A stretch of DNA of 64,000 bases from Liquorilactobacillus nagelii DSM 13675 (GCF_019444005.1 NZ_CP049304.1:620001-684000); one strand, 5' to 3'. Positions 1-9,261 are shown, numbered from the stretch's first letter. Translations and numbers: made by a program. The notes: generated from the letters alone by a model not told the origin.

Positions 1-423
1 TTTGATTTAGTGGCAATGGCTAATGGGAAAGAAACGGTTAAAGCAGCCATTCAGGAAATCAATGCTAAGGGAATGGATGCCAGCACAAAAGAAAAAAACT
101 TGTTGACAGTGCTTGAATTGGCAAATGAAATGCTTGAACGTGGTTTTCAATTTAAAATGGTTGATTTAAATCGTTCAGCAGTTGCAAATTGGTTAATTGA
201 TGGCGATGATCTAATTGCACCTTTTAATGCAATTCCAGGGTTAGGAACCAACGTCGCCAAACAAATTGTCGCAGCACGTGAAGAAAAACCATTTCTCTCA
301 AAAGAAGATTTAGCACGTCGCGGAAAAGTTTCTAAAACTTTGATTGATTTTATGTCGGTTAATCATGTTTTAGATGGACTACCAGAAGAAAATCAGTTAA
401 GCCTCTTTGATTCATTATTTTAA
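1..423 (+). CDS. polC: DNA polymerase III PolC, C-terminal fragment (cut by window start)
   Basis: Reading is open from base 1 to a TAA at 421-423, giving 140 residues of the C-terminus of the Gram-positive replicative polymerase PolC. A helix-hairpin-helix-like stretch ([13 protein letters not shown], about residue 78 onwards) and a closing [10 protein letters not shown] tail match the end of PolC. The GTG and ATG codons near base 10 are internal codons, not starts, because the frame is open to the window edge and PolC is normally over 1400 residues. Its usual place directly upstream of rimP-nusA in lactic acid bacteria supports the call. Confidence 0.92.
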   Translation, partial: FDLVAMANGKETVKAAIQEINAKGMDASTKEKNLLTVLELANEMLERGFQFKMVDLNRSAVANWLIDGDDLIAPFNAIPGLGTNVAKQIVAAREEKPFLSKEDLARRGKVSKTLIDFMSVNHVLDGLPEENQLSLFDSLF

Positions 424-439
424 ATATTGAAACAAAGGT

Positions 440-468
440 TTGTCAGTTGGTTATTAATATGGTATAGT
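440..468 (+). promoter_or_regulatory. sigma-A promoter of the rimP-nusA-infB operon
   Basis: TTGTCA at 440-445 and TATAGT at 463-468 are separated by exactly 17 bases. It lies just after the polC stop and about 105 bases before rimP. Transcription should begin near 475, upstream of the hairpin at 493-518, so the hairpin would be transcribed in the rimP leader. Confidence 0.7.
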
Positions 469-492
469 TACTATGTTAATTAAAAACTCGTT

Positions 493-521
493 AAGAGTGA
501 GCAGCAATGCTCACTCTTTTT
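493..521 (+). terminator. Intrinsic terminator-like hairpin in the rimP leader
   Basis: An 11-base-pair perfect stem (493-503 with 508-518, AAGAGTGAGCA with its complement) closes a GCAA loop and runs into a T-rich tail. It can end polC transcripts, but because a good promoter lies upstream of it at 440-468 it may also act as a leader attenuator for the rimP operon. Confidence 0.75.
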
Positions 522-573
522 ATTGCAACAAGCTAGTCAATTGTTTTGAATGAATTAGTTAGGAGGGTGACGA

Positions 574-1047
574 GTGAGCAGTGTCATTGAACAAGTAACA
601 AATTTAGTAAGTCCGATTTTAGCAGAACATCATTTTGAATTGGTTGATCTCGAATTTGTCAAAGAAGGAAAAAGCTGGTATTTAAGAGTCTTTATCGACA
701 AAGTTGGGGGCATCAATATTGAAGAGTGTGCTTTAATCAGTGACCTTTTAAGTGAAAAATTAGATGCTCAAGATCCAGATTTGATTCCTCAAGCATACTA
801 CCTAGAGGTTTCGTCTCCCGGAGCAGAAAGACCATTAAAAAATGATCGTGATCTGCAACGATCGTTGAATAAATATGTTAACGTTTCTTTATATCAAGCT
901 TTAAATGGTCAGAAAGTTTATGAAGGCGACTTAGTCGAAATAACAGCAGACAATTTGGTTTTAGCAGTTATCCAAAAACAACGTCAATTGAAATTGAAAA
1001 TTCCCCGTCAGCAAATTGCTAAGATTCGTTTGGCAATCAAATTTTAA
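574..1047 (+). CDS. rimP: Ribosome maturation factor RimP
   Basis: A 157-residue protein of the RimP (YlxS/DUF150) family, which assists late assembly of the 30S subunit in the cytoplasm. The N-terminal domain contains the family stretch [20 protein letters not shown] and the middle holds the conserved [14 protein letters not shown] segment; length is normal. The GTG start at 574 is preceded by AGGAGGG at 561-567 with good spacing. It is the first gene of the rimP-nusA-rnpM-ylxQ-infB-rbfA operon; nusA follows 23 bases downstream. Recognition is by family motifs and by conserved gene order. Confidence 0.95.
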   Translation: MSSVIEQVTNLVSPILAEHHFELVDLEFVKEGKSWYLRVFIDKVGGINIEECALISDLLSEKLDAQDPDLIPQAYYLEVSSPGAERPLKNDRDLQRSLNKYVNVSLYQALNGQKVYEGDLVEITADNLVLAVIQKQRQLKLKIPRQQIAKIRLAIKF

Positions 1048-1070
1048 TTAGGATTTTAAGGAGCTAAATC

Positions 1071-2159
1071 ATGAGTAAAGAGTTAGTTGAAGCGTTGAAT
1101 GCGTTAGAAAAGGAAAAAGGTGTTAAAAAAGAAGTTGTTGTTGAAGCGCTTGAGGCAGCTTTAGTTTCAGCTTACAAACGTAATTACGGGCAGTCACATA
1201 ACGTTGAGGTGCAGTTTGACAAAGTGGCTGGAGATATCCATGTTTTTGCGGTTAAAGAAGTTGTCGAAGAAGTTTTTGATTCTCAACTTGAAATTAGTTT
1301 GGAAGATGCAGTTAAGATTAATCGTGCTTATGAGCTTGGTGATCAGATTAAATTTGAAATGACACCGAAAAATTTTGGTCGAATTGCCGCCCAAACGGCT
1401 AAACAGGTCATTATGCAACGAGTTCGTGAAGCAGAACGTAGTATTATTTATGATGAATATATTCAGTATGAAAAAGAAATTGTTACTGGTGAAGTTGAAC
1501 GAATTGATCACCGTTATGTTTATGTTAATTTAGGTAAGGTTGAGGCGGTCCTTTCACATCAAGATCAAATACCAGGTGAAGAATATCATCCACATGATCG
1601 AATTAAAGTCTATATTTACCAAGTTGAAAATAGTGCTAAGGGTCCACAGGTGTTTGTCAGTCGTTCACATCCAGACTTGTTAAAGCGGTTATTTGAGCAG
1701 GAAATTCCAGAAGTCTTTGATGGTACAGTTGAAATAATTTCAATTGCTCGCGAGGCTGGCGATCGTGCTAAAGTTGCTGTTCGTTCAACAAAAGATGGTG
1801 TTGACCCAGTTGGAACTTGTGTTGGGCCTCGTGGTGAACGGGTTCAGGCAATTGTTAACGAATTAAAGGGTGAAAATATGGATATTGTCGAATGGCAAAA
1901 TGATCCTGCCGACTTTATTAGCAATGCCTTAAAACCAGCAGATGTTGTTCAAGTTAACTTTGATCCTCAAAATGAACGGGCTTGCACCGTGGTTGTTCCA
2001 GATGATCAATTATCCTTGGCAATTGGTAAACGAGGACAAAATGCTCGCTTGGCTGCAAAATTAACGGGCTACAAGATCGATATTAAGTCCGAAAGCGAGT
2101 ATCATGAATTAAAAGACCAAGTAATAAATTCGACCGATGTTCCTTCATCAGAAGATTAA
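1071..2159 (+). CDS. nusA: Transcription termination/antitermination factor NusA
   Basis: 362 residues. NusA binds RNA polymerase and nascent RNA and modulates pausing, termination and antitermination. The N-terminal polymerase-binding domain covers about residues 1-125, an S1 RNA-binding domain about 130-200, and two KH domains follow, with the signatures VGPRGERVQ near residue 251 and IGKRGQNARLA near 317. It lacks the acidic C-terminal repeats of the E. coli protein, as is normal for Firmicutes. ATG at 1071 follows an AAGGAG. It is co-transcribed with rimP and with rnpM, which starts 17 bases after its stop. Confidence 0.97.
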   Translation: MSKELVEALNALEKEKGVKKEVVVEALEAALVSAYKRNYGQSHNVEVQFDKVAGDIHVFAVKEVVEEVFDSQLEISLEDAVKINRAYELGDQIKFEMTPKNFGRIAAQTAKQVIMQRVREAERSIIYDEYIQYEKEIVTGEVERIDHRYVYVNLGKVEAVLSHQDQIPGEEYHPHDRIKVYIYQVENSAKGPQVFVSRSHPDLLKRLFEQEIPEVFDGTVEIISIAREAGDRAKVAVRSTKDGVDPVGTCVGPRGERVQAIVNELKGENMDIVEWQNDPADFISNALKPADVVQVNFDPQNERACTVVVPDDQLSLAIGKRGQNARLAAKLTGYKIDIKSESEYHELKDQVINSTDVPSSED

Positions 2160-2176
2160 TAGAGGAGGGATTCTTA

Positions 2177-2485
2177 ATGGTACATCAACGAAAAATTCCC
2201 ATGAGGAAAGATATTGTCTCTGGCGAAATGAAGCCCAAAAAAGAATTAGTTCGAATCGTTAAGAATAAGGCTAATGAAGTTAGTATTGATCCCAGCGGTA
2301 AAAAAGCTGGTCGAGGCGCTTATCTTAGTCTAGATGTTGCGATTGCAAAGCAAGCCAAAGCCGATCGAACATTTGACCGCGTTTTTGAAATAAAAATTCC
2401 AGATGAATTCTATGAAGAGTTAGTTGCTTATGTGGATCATCAAGCAGCCCGGCGTGAGTTATTTGGCAATGAATCAAAAAAATAA
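2177..2485 (+). CDS. rnpM: RNase P modulator RnpM (YlxR, DUF448)
   Basis: A 102-residue basic protein of the YlxR family. The family signature is visible: an N-terminal RKIPMRKDIVSGEMKPKKEL stretch and a GRGAYL motif. YlxR proteins sit between nusA and infB in Firmicutes; the B. subtilis member has been described as a modulator of RNase P. ATG follows AGAGGAGGGA. The last 17 bases overlap the proposed start of ylxQ, which suggests coupled translation. The family call is firm; the function is taken from the homolog. Confidence 0.9.
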   Translation: MVHQRKIPMRKDIVSGEMKPKKELVRIVKNKANEVSIDPSGKKAGRGAYLSLDVAIAKQAKADRTFDRVFEIKIPDEFYEELVAYVDHQAARRELFGNESKK

Positions 2486-2780
2486 ACAGCAAAGTCTGCA
2501 GTTATTAGGTTTAGCTCGTCGTGCTGGTAGATTGGCCACCGGCGAAGCAACAGTTTTAAAAAAGGTTCGACAACATCAGGCTGAATTGGTCTTTGTGGCT
2601 GCAGATGCTGCAGAAGCAACGAAAAAAAAATTTACTGATAAATGCCAATTTTATCAAGTAAAACTAACTGATTTATTTTCACGAGATGAATTAAGCGAAG
2701 CTATTGGAACCGATCGATCTGTGATTGCAGTGATGGACACTGGTTTTGCAAAAAAATTAAACCAGTTATTAGAAATATGA
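2469..2780 (+). CDS. ylxQ: L7Ae/L30e-family RNA-binding protein YlxQ
   Basis: 103 residues. The fold family (L7Ae/L30e/S12e/Gadd45) binds kink-turn RNAs; Firmicute YlxQ is thought to bind k-turns. Typical elements are LQLLGLARRAGRLATGEATV at the N-terminus and ELVFVAADAAEATKKKF in the middle. The frame extends upstream to 2424, but those extra residues would lie inside rnpM and do not resemble the family. I therefore place the start at ATG 2469, overlapping rnpM by 17 bases; the Shine-Dalgarno there is weak, as expected for coupled translation. Confidence 0.85.
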   Translation: MNQKNKQQSLQLLGLARRAGRLATGEATVLKKVRQHQAELVFVAADAAEATKKKFTDKCQFYQVKLTDLFSRDELSEAIGTDRSVIAVMDTGFAKKLNQLLEI

Positions 2781-2824
2781 AGGTTTAATGATTACCATTA
2801 GATTAAAGATTGGAGAGTGAATCT

Positions 2825-5140
2825 ATGGGGAAAAAAAGAATCTACCAATTAGCAAAAGAATTAAATATTAGTAGTAAAGAAGTAATCGCGGCAGCTAAAG
2901 AGCGCGGCTTTTCAGTTCGCAACCATATGTCGACATTAGGAGAAAACGAGGAACGTCAATTGCGAGAAAGTCTGCGTCCAAATCAGTCAACTAAAACATC
3001 TAAGCAACAAGCAAGTGTAAAAAAGGAATCATCAGTAAAAAATAAACCTGTTGTTCATGAAACAAGTCACACGGGAAAAAATGTAAATGTAAATGCAAAT
3101 TCAACAAAATCCCAACAAGCGACAGATAATTCCAGGAACAAAAGACCTGAAACCAAGCAGTCTCAACAGCATAATAATGCTAAAACCGATCAAGGTAGTA
3201 ACAATCGGACAACTAATAATTATCAAAATAACCGAAGCAATCAGAATCGGAATAATCAACATAGCTACGGTCAAAATCGTTACAACAGTAATTTCAATAA
3301 AAAGAAACGAAAAAATCGTCGGAATAATCGACGACCAGAAAATAATAAACCAGCTGTTCCACCACGTAAAAATAAGCCGTTACCAGAAAAGTTGATTTAT
3401 ACGGTTGGAATGAATGTGGCTGAAATTGCCAAGAAAATTCATCGTGAACCAGCGGAAATTATTAAGAAACTCTTTATGTTGGGAGTTATGGTCAATCAGA
3501 ACCAATCGCTCGACAAAGAAACAATTGAAATTTTGGCAAACGAGTACGGAATTGGCGCCGAAGAAAAAGTTGAAGTCGATATCGCTGATATTGACAAGTT
3601 CTTTGAAGAAGAAAAGGATAATAAAAAGCACTTAGTTTCTCGACCACCAGTGGTTACTATTATGGGTCATGTTGATCATGGTAAAACAACCTTATTAGAT
3701 AAATTACGTCATACTCATGTAACAGAGGGTGAAGCCGGTGGAATTACCCAGCATATTGGTGCCTATCAAGTAAAACATGATGGCAAAATAATCACATTCC
3801 TAGACACTCCAGGACACGCTGCTTTTACTAATATGCGGGCTCGTGGGGCTGATATTACTGATATTACTGTTTTAGTTGTTGCAGCTGATGATGGTGTAAT
3901 GCCACAAACAATTGAAGCGATAAATCATGCTAAAGCAGCTGGTGTCCCGATTATTGTAGCAATTAATAAAATTGACAAACCAGGTGCCAATCCCAATCAT
4001 GTAATGGAAGAATTAACTGAATATGGTTTGATTTCTGAAGCATGGGGTGGCAGTACCATTTTTGTGGAAATTTCGGCTAAATTCGGCAAGAACTTAGATG
4101 AACTGCTTGAAATGATTTTACTTGAGTCTGAAATGTTAGAATTGCGTGCTAATCCAAAACAACATGGTGCTGGATCGGTTATTGAAGCTCGACTTGATAA
4201 AGGAAAAGGGGCAGTTGCTACTTTATTAGTTCAGCAAGGAACGTTGCATGTTGGTGATCCGATTGTTGTCGGTAACACGTTTGGCCGTGTCCGGACGATG
4301 ATTAGTGACAAAGGTCAGCAAATCAAAAAAGCTTTGCCGGCAACACCTGTTGAAATTACTGGTTTAAATGAGGTCCCAGATTCTGGAGATCGATTTGTAG
4401 TCTTTTCAGATGAAAAGTCAGCTCGTGCGGCTGGTGAAGAACGTGCTAAACGTGCCTTGATCAAGGAAAGAAATCATACACCACACGTTACATTGGATAA
4501 CTTGTTTGATTCGTTGAAGGAAGGCGAATTAAAGGAAGTCAATGTAATTATTAAAGCGGATGTGCAAGGTTCAGTTGAGGCTTTGGCTAACAGTCTGCAA
4601 AAGATTAATGTTGAGGGTGTCCGAGTTAATATTATTCACCAGGCAGCCGGAGCGATTAATGAAAGTGACGTTACCTTAGCGGAAGCATCAAACGCAATTA
4701 TTATTGGTTTCAATGTGCGCCCAACTACCCAAGCAAAGTCTCAGGCTGATACTGATGATGTTGATATTCGCTTGCATAATGTAATCTATCAGGCGATTGA
4801 TCAAGTTGAAACTGCGATGAAGGGTATGTTAGAGCCGGTATATCAAGAAAAAGTTATCGGACAAGTTGAGATTCGCCAAACGTACAAAGTTTCAAAACTA
4901 GGTACAATCGGAGGCGGCTATGTAACTGATGGCTATATCCAACGGGATAGTGGTGTACGCTTGATTCGAGATGGAATTGTAATTTACGAAGGTAAATTAG
5001 CTAGCTTGAAACGTTTCAAAGATGATGCTAAAGAAGTAAAACAAGGCTTTGAGTGTGGTCTTATGATTGAAAATTATAATGATATCAAAGTCGGTGATCA
5101 AGTTGAAGCGTTCATCATGCAAGAGGTTCCAACTAAATAA
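2825..5140 (+). CDS. infB: Translation initiation factor IF-2
   Basis: 771 residues from ATG 2825, which is preceded by GGAGAG at 2812-2817. An in-frame TTG at 2810 overlaps that Shine-Dalgarno and is rejected. IF-2 is the GTPase that brings initiator tRNA to the ribosome. The IF2-N helix is at residues 1-50, followed by a long low-complexity Asn/Gln/Arg/Lys-rich linker (about 55-190), a second IF2-N domain (about 195-245) and the G domain with GHVDHGKTT (280), DTPGHAAF (327) and NKIDKP (380). EF-Tu-like and C-terminal fMet-tRNA binding domains follow. The linker is unusually rich in Asn and Arg. Confidence 0.97.
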   Translation: MGKKRIYQLAKELNISSKEVIAAAKERGFSVRNHMSTLGENEERQLRESLRPNQSTKTSKQQASVKKESSVKNKPVVHETSHTGKNVNVNANSTKSQQATDNSRNKRPETKQSQQHNNAKTDQGSNNRTTNNYQNNRSNQNRNNQHSYGQNRYNSNFNKKKRKNRRNNRRPENNKPAVPPRKNKPLPEKLIYTVGMNVAEIAKKIHREPAEIIKKLFMLGVMVNQNQSLDKETIEILANEYGIGAEEKVEVDIADIDKFFEEEKDNKKHLVSRPPVVTIMGHVDHGKTTLLDKLRHTHVTEGEAGGITQHIGAYQVKHDGKIITFLDTPGHAAFTNMRARGADITDITVLVVAADDGVMPQTIEAINHAKAAGVPIIVAINKIDKPGANPNHVMEELTEYGLISEAWGGSTIFVEISAKFGKNLDELLEMILLESEMLELRANPKQHGAGSVIEARLDKGKGAVATLLVQQGTLHVGDPIVVGNTFGRVRTMISDKGQQIKKALPATPVEITGLNEVPDSGDRFVVFSDEKSARAAGEERAKRALIKERNHTPHVTLDNLFDSLKEGELKEVNVIIKADVQGSVEALANSLQKINVEGVRVNIIHQAAGAINESDVTLAEASNAIIIGFNVRPTTQAKSQADTDDVDIRLHNVIYQAIDQVETAMKGMLEPVYQEKVIGQVEIRQTYKVSKLGTIGGGYVTDGYIQRDSGVRLIRDGIVIYEGKLASLKRFKDDAKEVKQGFECGLMIENYNDIKVGDQVEAFIMQEVPTK

Positions 5141-5165
5141 GCTTTAATGAGGGAGATGGAACGTT

Positions 5166-5522
5166 TTGGTACGTAGTTATCGTGTTGGGCGTTTAGCCCA
5201 AGAAATTCAACGTGAAGTTACTGATATTTTGATGAAGCGAGTACGTGATCCTCGGGTAAATGGGGTAACAATTACAGGTGTGGATGTTACTGGTGATTTA
5301 CAGCATGCGACGATATTTTATAGTATTTTGTCAGACCAGGCTTCCACGGGAGAAAAAACTCAGATCGGTTTAGATAAAGCAACTGGTTTAATCCGTCGAG
5401 AGTTAGGTGCTCGTTTGAGCATTTACGTTACTCCTGAAATTCACTTTGAACGTGATCGTTCAGTTCAATATGGTGATAAAATTGATCGCCTGTTGAACCA
5501 AATTGAACGGCATGATCAGTAG
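5166..5522 (+). CDS. rbfA: Ribosome-binding factor A
   Basis: 118 residues, the normal length. RbfA is a KH-like protein that binds immature 30S subunits and helps process the 16S rRNA 5' end. The family pattern is clear: YRVGRLAQEIQREVTDILMKR at the start (given here in outline), DPRV near residue 28, and IHFERDRS before the C-terminus. The start is TTG 5166, preceded by GAGGGAGATGGA. It is the last gene of the infB operon, starting 25 bases after infB. Confidence 0.95.
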   Translation: MVRSYRVGRLAQEIQREVTDILMKRVRDPRVNGVTITGVDVTGDLQHATIFYSILSDQASTGEKTQIGLDKATGLIRRELGARLSIYVTPEIHFERDRSVQYGDKIDRLLNQIERHDQ

Positions 5523-5543
5523 TAGTTTAAAAGATGATAAATG

Positions 5544-5581
5544 ACAAATACCGACTGGTGTAAAAATCAATCGGTATTTGT
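5544..5581 (+). other. Inverted repeat between rbfA and truB
   Basis: An 11-base perfect stem (5544-5554 with 5571-5581, ACAAATACCGA and its complement) closes a 16-base loop. No T-run follows, so it is not a standard terminator; it may be an RNA processing or stability structure between rbfA and truB. Confidence 0.5.
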
Positions 5582-5614
5582 ACTGAATAGGTTGATTTTA
5601 AGTGGGGTTGCAAA

Positions 5615-6529
5615 ATGGACGGAATAATTCCTTTATATAAACAAAAGGGCATGACCAGTAATGATTGCGTACGTCGCTGTCGGGGAATTTTAAGTATGAA
5701 ACGTGTCGGTCATAGTGGGACCTTAGATCCTAATGTTGATGGAGTGCTGTTACTTTGTGTGGGGAGAGCAACTAAAGTCGTCAACTATTTGATGGATTCT
5801 GGCAAGATATATACTGGTGAAATAACATTAGGTCTAGCGACAACAACCGAAGACCTTGATGGCGAAGTAATTGAGACAAAGCGTTTAGTAAGACCCTTTA
5901 CTTCAGTTGAAATTAGCGAGAAAATGCAGTTATTGACTGGAGAACAAATTCAAATTCCCCCTTTGTATTCGGCTGTTAAAGTGAACGGTCGTCGCTTATA
6001 TGCATATGCGCGAGCCCATCAACCAGTTGAAAGACCCAAACGAAAAATCAATGTTGCTTATTTTCGCCAAACGGGAGCAACTACTTTTGATTCGGCAACA
6101 GGTCAACAAAAATGTTATTTTGAAATCAGCTGTGGTAAAGGCACATATGTCCGAACTTTAGCTACGGATTTAGGCCGCTTGTTAGGAGTACCAGCAGTAA
6201 TGTCACAGTTAACTAGACAACAAAGTGGCAGCTTTAAAATTTCTGATACGGTCAGTTTATCGCAACTGGAAAAGTTAACCAAGTTAGATCGAGTGCAGGA
6301 AATAATCGCCGACTTGGATACAGCATTGCAAAAATTTGAGCATTACCAGCTAGACTTAACTGAATGGCAAAAGGTCCGGAACGGTGGTTTCTTGAAATTA
6401 CAGTATATATCTGAAAAGTTAGTGTTAACTTATAACGGAAAAAGCCGTTGCATTTATCATTGGCACTCAAAGTACCTGTGTTATGTTCCAGAACAGATGA
6501 TTGATTTAACGGAAGGAAATCAAACGTGA
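5615..6529 (+). CDS. truB: tRNA pseudouridine(55) synthase TruB
   Basis: 304 residues. TruB isomerises U55 of tRNA to pseudouridine in the T-loop. The catalytic aspartate lies in GHSGTLDPNVDGVLLLC (Asp about residue 38); the later signatures YSAVKVNGRRLYAYAR and CGKGTYVRTLATDLG are also present. ATG 5615 follows a GTGGGG. The stop overlaps the GTG start of ribF by four bases, giving translational coupling; truB-ribF is a standard Firmicute pair. Confidence 0.95.
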   Translation: MDGIIPLYKQKGMTSNDCVRRCRGILSMKRVGHSGTLDPNVDGVLLLCVGRATKVVNYLMDSGKIYTGEITLGLATTTEDLDGEVIETKRLVRPFTSVEISEKMQLLTGEQIQIPPLYSAVKVNGRRLYAYARAHQPVERPKRKINVAYFRQTGATTFDSATGQQKCYFEISCGKGTYVRTLATDLGRLLGVPAVMSQLTRQQSGSFKISDTVSLSQLEKLTKLDRVQEIIADLDTALQKFEHYQLDLTEWQKVRNGGFLKLQYISEKLVLTYNGKSRCIYHWHSKYLCYVPEQMIDLTEGNQT

Positions 6530-7476
6530 AAACAATTGTTTTGAATGAGCCGCTCGACTCAGAAAAAATTCCACTAGAAAAAGTCGTTTTAACTTTAGGT
6601 TTTTTTGATGGGGTTCACCGTGGTCATCAATTGGTAATTAAACGTGCCGCAGCTGAAGCCAAAAAACGCGGTTGTCATTTAGCTATTATGACGCTTGACC
6701 GACAACCAGCAATTGTTTTTCAACATGTCCCCGCAAAAAAAGTTCACTATTTAACGACCTTACAGCGCAAATTGGAACTTTTTGAGCAGATGGGGATTGA
6801 TATTGCCTATGTCGCCCCTTTAACGGGGCAGTTACCATTCATGGGGCCGCAAGAATTTGTTGATCGCTATATGGTGGGACTGCATGCAGTTGCCGTTGTT
6901 GCAGGTGAAGATTATACCTATGGTAAACATGACATTGCTAATATGCAGCTTTTGCCAAGGTACGCCAAAAATAGGTTTTCAGTGATTGCCGTTGAGCATT
7001 TACGATTTCAAGAACACAAAATTAGCTCGACTTCAATTCGAAAACTACTGGATAGTGGAAATATTGCCGCAGCTAATCATTTGTTAGGATATATTTATCA
7101 AAATAGCGGCCTAGTTGTACACGGTGAGCAACGTGGCCGTCAACTAGGATTTCCAACACTGAATTTGGCAATTCCGGTAACCGAGCGGATTTTAGCTGAA
7201 GGAATTTATGCTGTTAAAGTTAAAATTGCCGGAAATACTTATCAAGGAATGGCTTCGATTGGTCGAAATGAAACCTTTGGCAATAATCGAAAAGTTACAG
7301 TTGAAATTAATTTATTTGATTTTAACCAAATGGTTTATGGGCAAACAGTTACAGTTGATTGGTATCAAAAATTGCGTAATCAAGTAAAATTCACCGGTGC
7401 TTCAGCTCTAATTAAGCAATTAGAAAATGATCGACAGCAAACAATAATATACTTTAAAGCCAAAAATAAAAAATGA
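6526..7476 (+). CDS. ribF: Bifunctional riboflavin kinase / FAD synthetase
   Basis: 316 residues. The N-terminal nucleotidyltransferase domain (FAD synthetase) shows LGFFDGVHRGHQ near residue 25 and ISSTSIRKLLDSG near 165; the C-terminal flavokinase domain shows GRQLGFPTLNL near residue 205. The enzyme makes FMN and then FAD from riboflavin. The start is GTG 6526, overlapping the truB stop (GTGA). A terminator follows at 7484. The FMN riboswitch at the end of this window would sense its product. Confidence 0.95.
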   Translation: MKTIVLNEPLDSEKIPLEKVVLTLGFFDGVHRGHQLVIKRAAAEAKKRGCHLAIMTLDRQPAIVFQHVPAKKVHYLTTLQRKLELFEQMGIDIAYVAPLTGQLPFMGPQEFVDRYMVGLHAVAVVAGEDYTYGKHDIANMQLLPRYAKNRFSVIAVEHLRFQEHKISSTSIRKLLDSGNIAAANHLLGYIYQNSGLVVHGEQRGRQLGFPTLNLAIPVTERILAEGIYAVKVKIAGNTYQGMASIGRNETFGNNRKVTVEINLFDFNQMVYGQTVTVDWYQKLRNQVKFTGASALIKQLENDRQQTIIYFKAKNKK

Positions 7477-7483
7477 TTTTTTT

Positions 7484-7522
7484 AGCTGATAGAGAGGTCA
7501 TTCTTGACTTATCAGCTTTTTT
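7484..7522 (+). terminator. Terminator of truB-ribF
   Basis: An 8-bp stem (AGCTGATA 7484-7491 with TATCAGCT 7510-7517) is followed by a T-run at 7518-7522. The hrcA promoter -35 element lies inside its loop and 3' arm, so the two elements overlap physically. Confidence 0.75.
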
Positions 7523-7532
7523 CTTGTATATT
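7504..7532 (+). promoter_or_regulatory. Promoter of the hrcA-grpE-dnaK operon
   Basis: TTGACT at 7504-7509 and TATATT at 7527-7532, spaced by 17 bases. The predicted start point near 7539 immediately precedes the CIRCE operator at 7543, the usual arrangement for HrcA repression. Confidence 0.75.
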
Positions 7533-7542
7533 AATAATTGAC

Positions 7543-7569
7543 TTAGCACTCTAAGAGGCTAAGTGCTAA
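7543..7569 (+). promoter_or_regulatory. CIRCE operator (HrcA binding site)
   Basis: Left arm TTAGCACTC at 7543-7551, nine-base spacer, right arm AAGTGCTAA at 7561-7569. It matches the CIRCE consensus with 9-9-9 spacing, with one change (A for G) in the right arm. It sits between the promoter and the hrcA Shine-Dalgarno, so HrcA probably represses its own operon here. Confidence 0.95.
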
Positions 7570-7583
7570 TCGAGGTGATAATC

Positions 7584-8621
7584 ATGCTAACGGAAAGACA
7601 GTTACTGATACTTGAGGCCATTATCCAAGATTATGCAGAAGCACAACGCCCGGTTGGTTCAAAATCTTTGGAACAGCAACTACCGGTTCATGTCAGTTCG
7701 GCAACAATTCGTAATGAAATGGCAGCTCTGGAAAAGAAGGGATATTTAATTAAGGAACATTCCTCTTCTGGCCGAGTTCCTTCAATTAAGGGATATCGAT
7801 ATTATGTTGATAATCTGGTCAAGCCAACTGTAGCCAACCCGGAACTGGTTGATAGTGTGCGCAGCTCGCTTAGTAATCAATTCTTTAAAATTGATGAATT
7901 AGTAGCTGAATCTGCAAGAATTTTATCAGAGATGACTAACTACACTGCGATTACTTTTAAACCTGAAGGACAAAATGTTCGTTTGCAGGGATTTAAAGTT
8001 ATGCCGATGCGTAATCAGCAGGTAATGGTTCTGCTAATTACCAGTGACGGTGAGGTTGAAAGTCAATTATTTAATTTGCCCAAGCAAATTACTGGTGAAG
8101 AACTAGAATCAATTGTGCGAATTATTAATGAACGAGTTGTCGGTTTGCCACTAGATCAAGTAGTTGCTCGATTACGTGACAGTGTACCAATGCTTTTACA
8201 TTATGTGCAACAACCATTAGGCTTTTTGAACGTTTTTGGACAGGTATTAAATCAAACAGTTCATGATCAGTTTTATGTCGGCGGCAAATTAAATTTGTTG
8301 AACTTTGTCGAAAATGGTAATATTGACCAAATTAAAGCGTTGTATTCATTGATTGATCACTCTGATGATATCAGTAATTTAGTTGGTAATAGTGATGATG
8401 ACCAGACGATTCAGGTCAGGTTAGGAGACGAATTGGAGGACAGTTCGTTGCAAAACTATAGTTTGATTTCAGCAAGTTATAATGTCGAGCGGCATGGCCG
8501 TGGTCTAATTGCTTTGCTTGGTCCAACCAATATGCCATATTCAAAAATGATTGGTTTGTTGGATGTCTTTCGTGTTGAGTTAGCGCGTAAAATGCTTGAT
8601 TATTATGATTTCTATGATTAA
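7584..8621 (+). CDS. hrcA: Heat-inducible transcription repressor HrcA
   Basis: 345 residues, normal length. HrcA binds CIRCE to repress the class I heat-shock genes and is kept active by GroEL. The N-terminal winged helix shows the signatures RQLLILEAIIQDY and VSSATIRNEMAALEKKGYL (about residues 45-60); the C-terminal effector domain includes GNMPYSKMIG-like LGPTNMPYSKMIGLLD. A GTG at 7563 lies within CIRCE and is rejected; ATG 7584 follows GAGGTGA with proper spacing. First gene of the operon hrcA-grpE-dnaK. Confidence 0.96.
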   Translation: MLTERQLLILEAIIQDYAEAQRPVGSKSLEQQLPVHVSSATIRNEMAALEKKGYLIKEHSSSGRVPSIKGYRYYVDNLVKPTVANPELVDSVRSSLSNQFFKIDELVAESARILSEMTNYTAITFKPEGQNVRLQGFKVMPMRNQQVMVLLITSDGEVESQLFNLPKQITGEELESIVRIINERVVGLPLDQVVARLRDSVPMLLHYVQQPLGFLNVFGQVLNQTVHDQFYVGGKLNLLNFVENGNIDQIKALYSLIDHSDDISNLVGNSDDDQTIQVRLGDELEDSSLQNYSLISASYNVERHGRGLIALLGPTNMPYSKMIGLLDVFRVELARKMLDYYDFYD

Positions 8622-8646
8622 TTGGGATTAGAGAAGGGGTGTTCAC

Positions 8647-9261
8647 TTGCCAGAAAAACAAAGTGATCTGAAGAAAAAGTCTGTAGCGGATCAGCCAAAA
8701 GCTGAATCAACTAGTAAGAGCCAAACTAAAGCTAAAGCTGCTGAAAAAAATAAGCAGTCAGCTAATGATCCTGCTAATTCTAAAGTGACTGATGAATCAG
8801 TTCAAACTGCTCAAAAACTGCAAGAGTTACAGCAAAAGTACAGTGATTTGGAAGATAAATATTACCGTGCAGAAGCTGAAATGGCTAATATGCACAAACG
8901 CTTCAAAAAAGAGCAGGAACAATTATTAAAATACGATGGTCAGTCACTTGCTCGCGATGTTTTGCCCGTTTTGGACAATTTGTCTCGCGCATTAAAAATT
9001 GAAGCAACTGATGACGATGCTGTTCAGTTAAAGCATGGAATTGAAATGGTCTTTCGTGATATGGAAAAAGCTTTGAAAGATAACCATATTACGCGCATTG
9101 AAGCGCTAGGGAAACCATTTGATCCAACCTTTCATCAAGCAGTAAAAACTGTTCCAGTTGAAGAAAATCAGACATCTGAAACAGTTGTCGAAGTTTTCCA
9201 AGATGGCTACTTGTTGAAGGACCGTGTTTTGCGGCCAGCAATGGTGGTTGTTGCACAATAG
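8647..9261 (+). CDS. grpE: Nucleotide exchange factor GrpE
   Basis: 204 residues. GrpE releases ADP from DnaK. A charged, Lys/Ala/Ser-rich N-terminal tail (about residues 1-55) precedes a long coiled coil (about 60-120) containing YYRAEAEMANMHKRFKKE, then the beta-domain with the GKPFDPTFHQAV motif and the closing LLKDRVLRPAMVVVAQ. The start is TTG 8647, preceded by AAGGGG. It lies between hrcA and dnaK under CIRCE control. Confidence 0.96.
   Translation: MPEKQSDLKKKSVADQPKAESTSKSQTKAKAAEKNKQSANDPANSKVTDESVQTAQKLQELQQKYSDLEDKYYRAEAEMANMHKRFKKEQEQLLKYDGQSLARDVLPVLDNLSRALKIEATDDDAVQLKHGIEMVFRDMEKALKDNHITRIEALGKPFDPTFHQAVKTVPVEENQTSETVVEVFQDGYLLKDRVLRPAMVVVAQ

Noticed and set aside
5544..5581. 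rbfA-truB hairpin as a terminator
   Set aside because: No T-run follows the 3' arm.
7563..7583. Upstream GTG extension of hrcA
   Set aside because: The GTG is inside the CIRCE right arm and before the Shine-Dalgarno.
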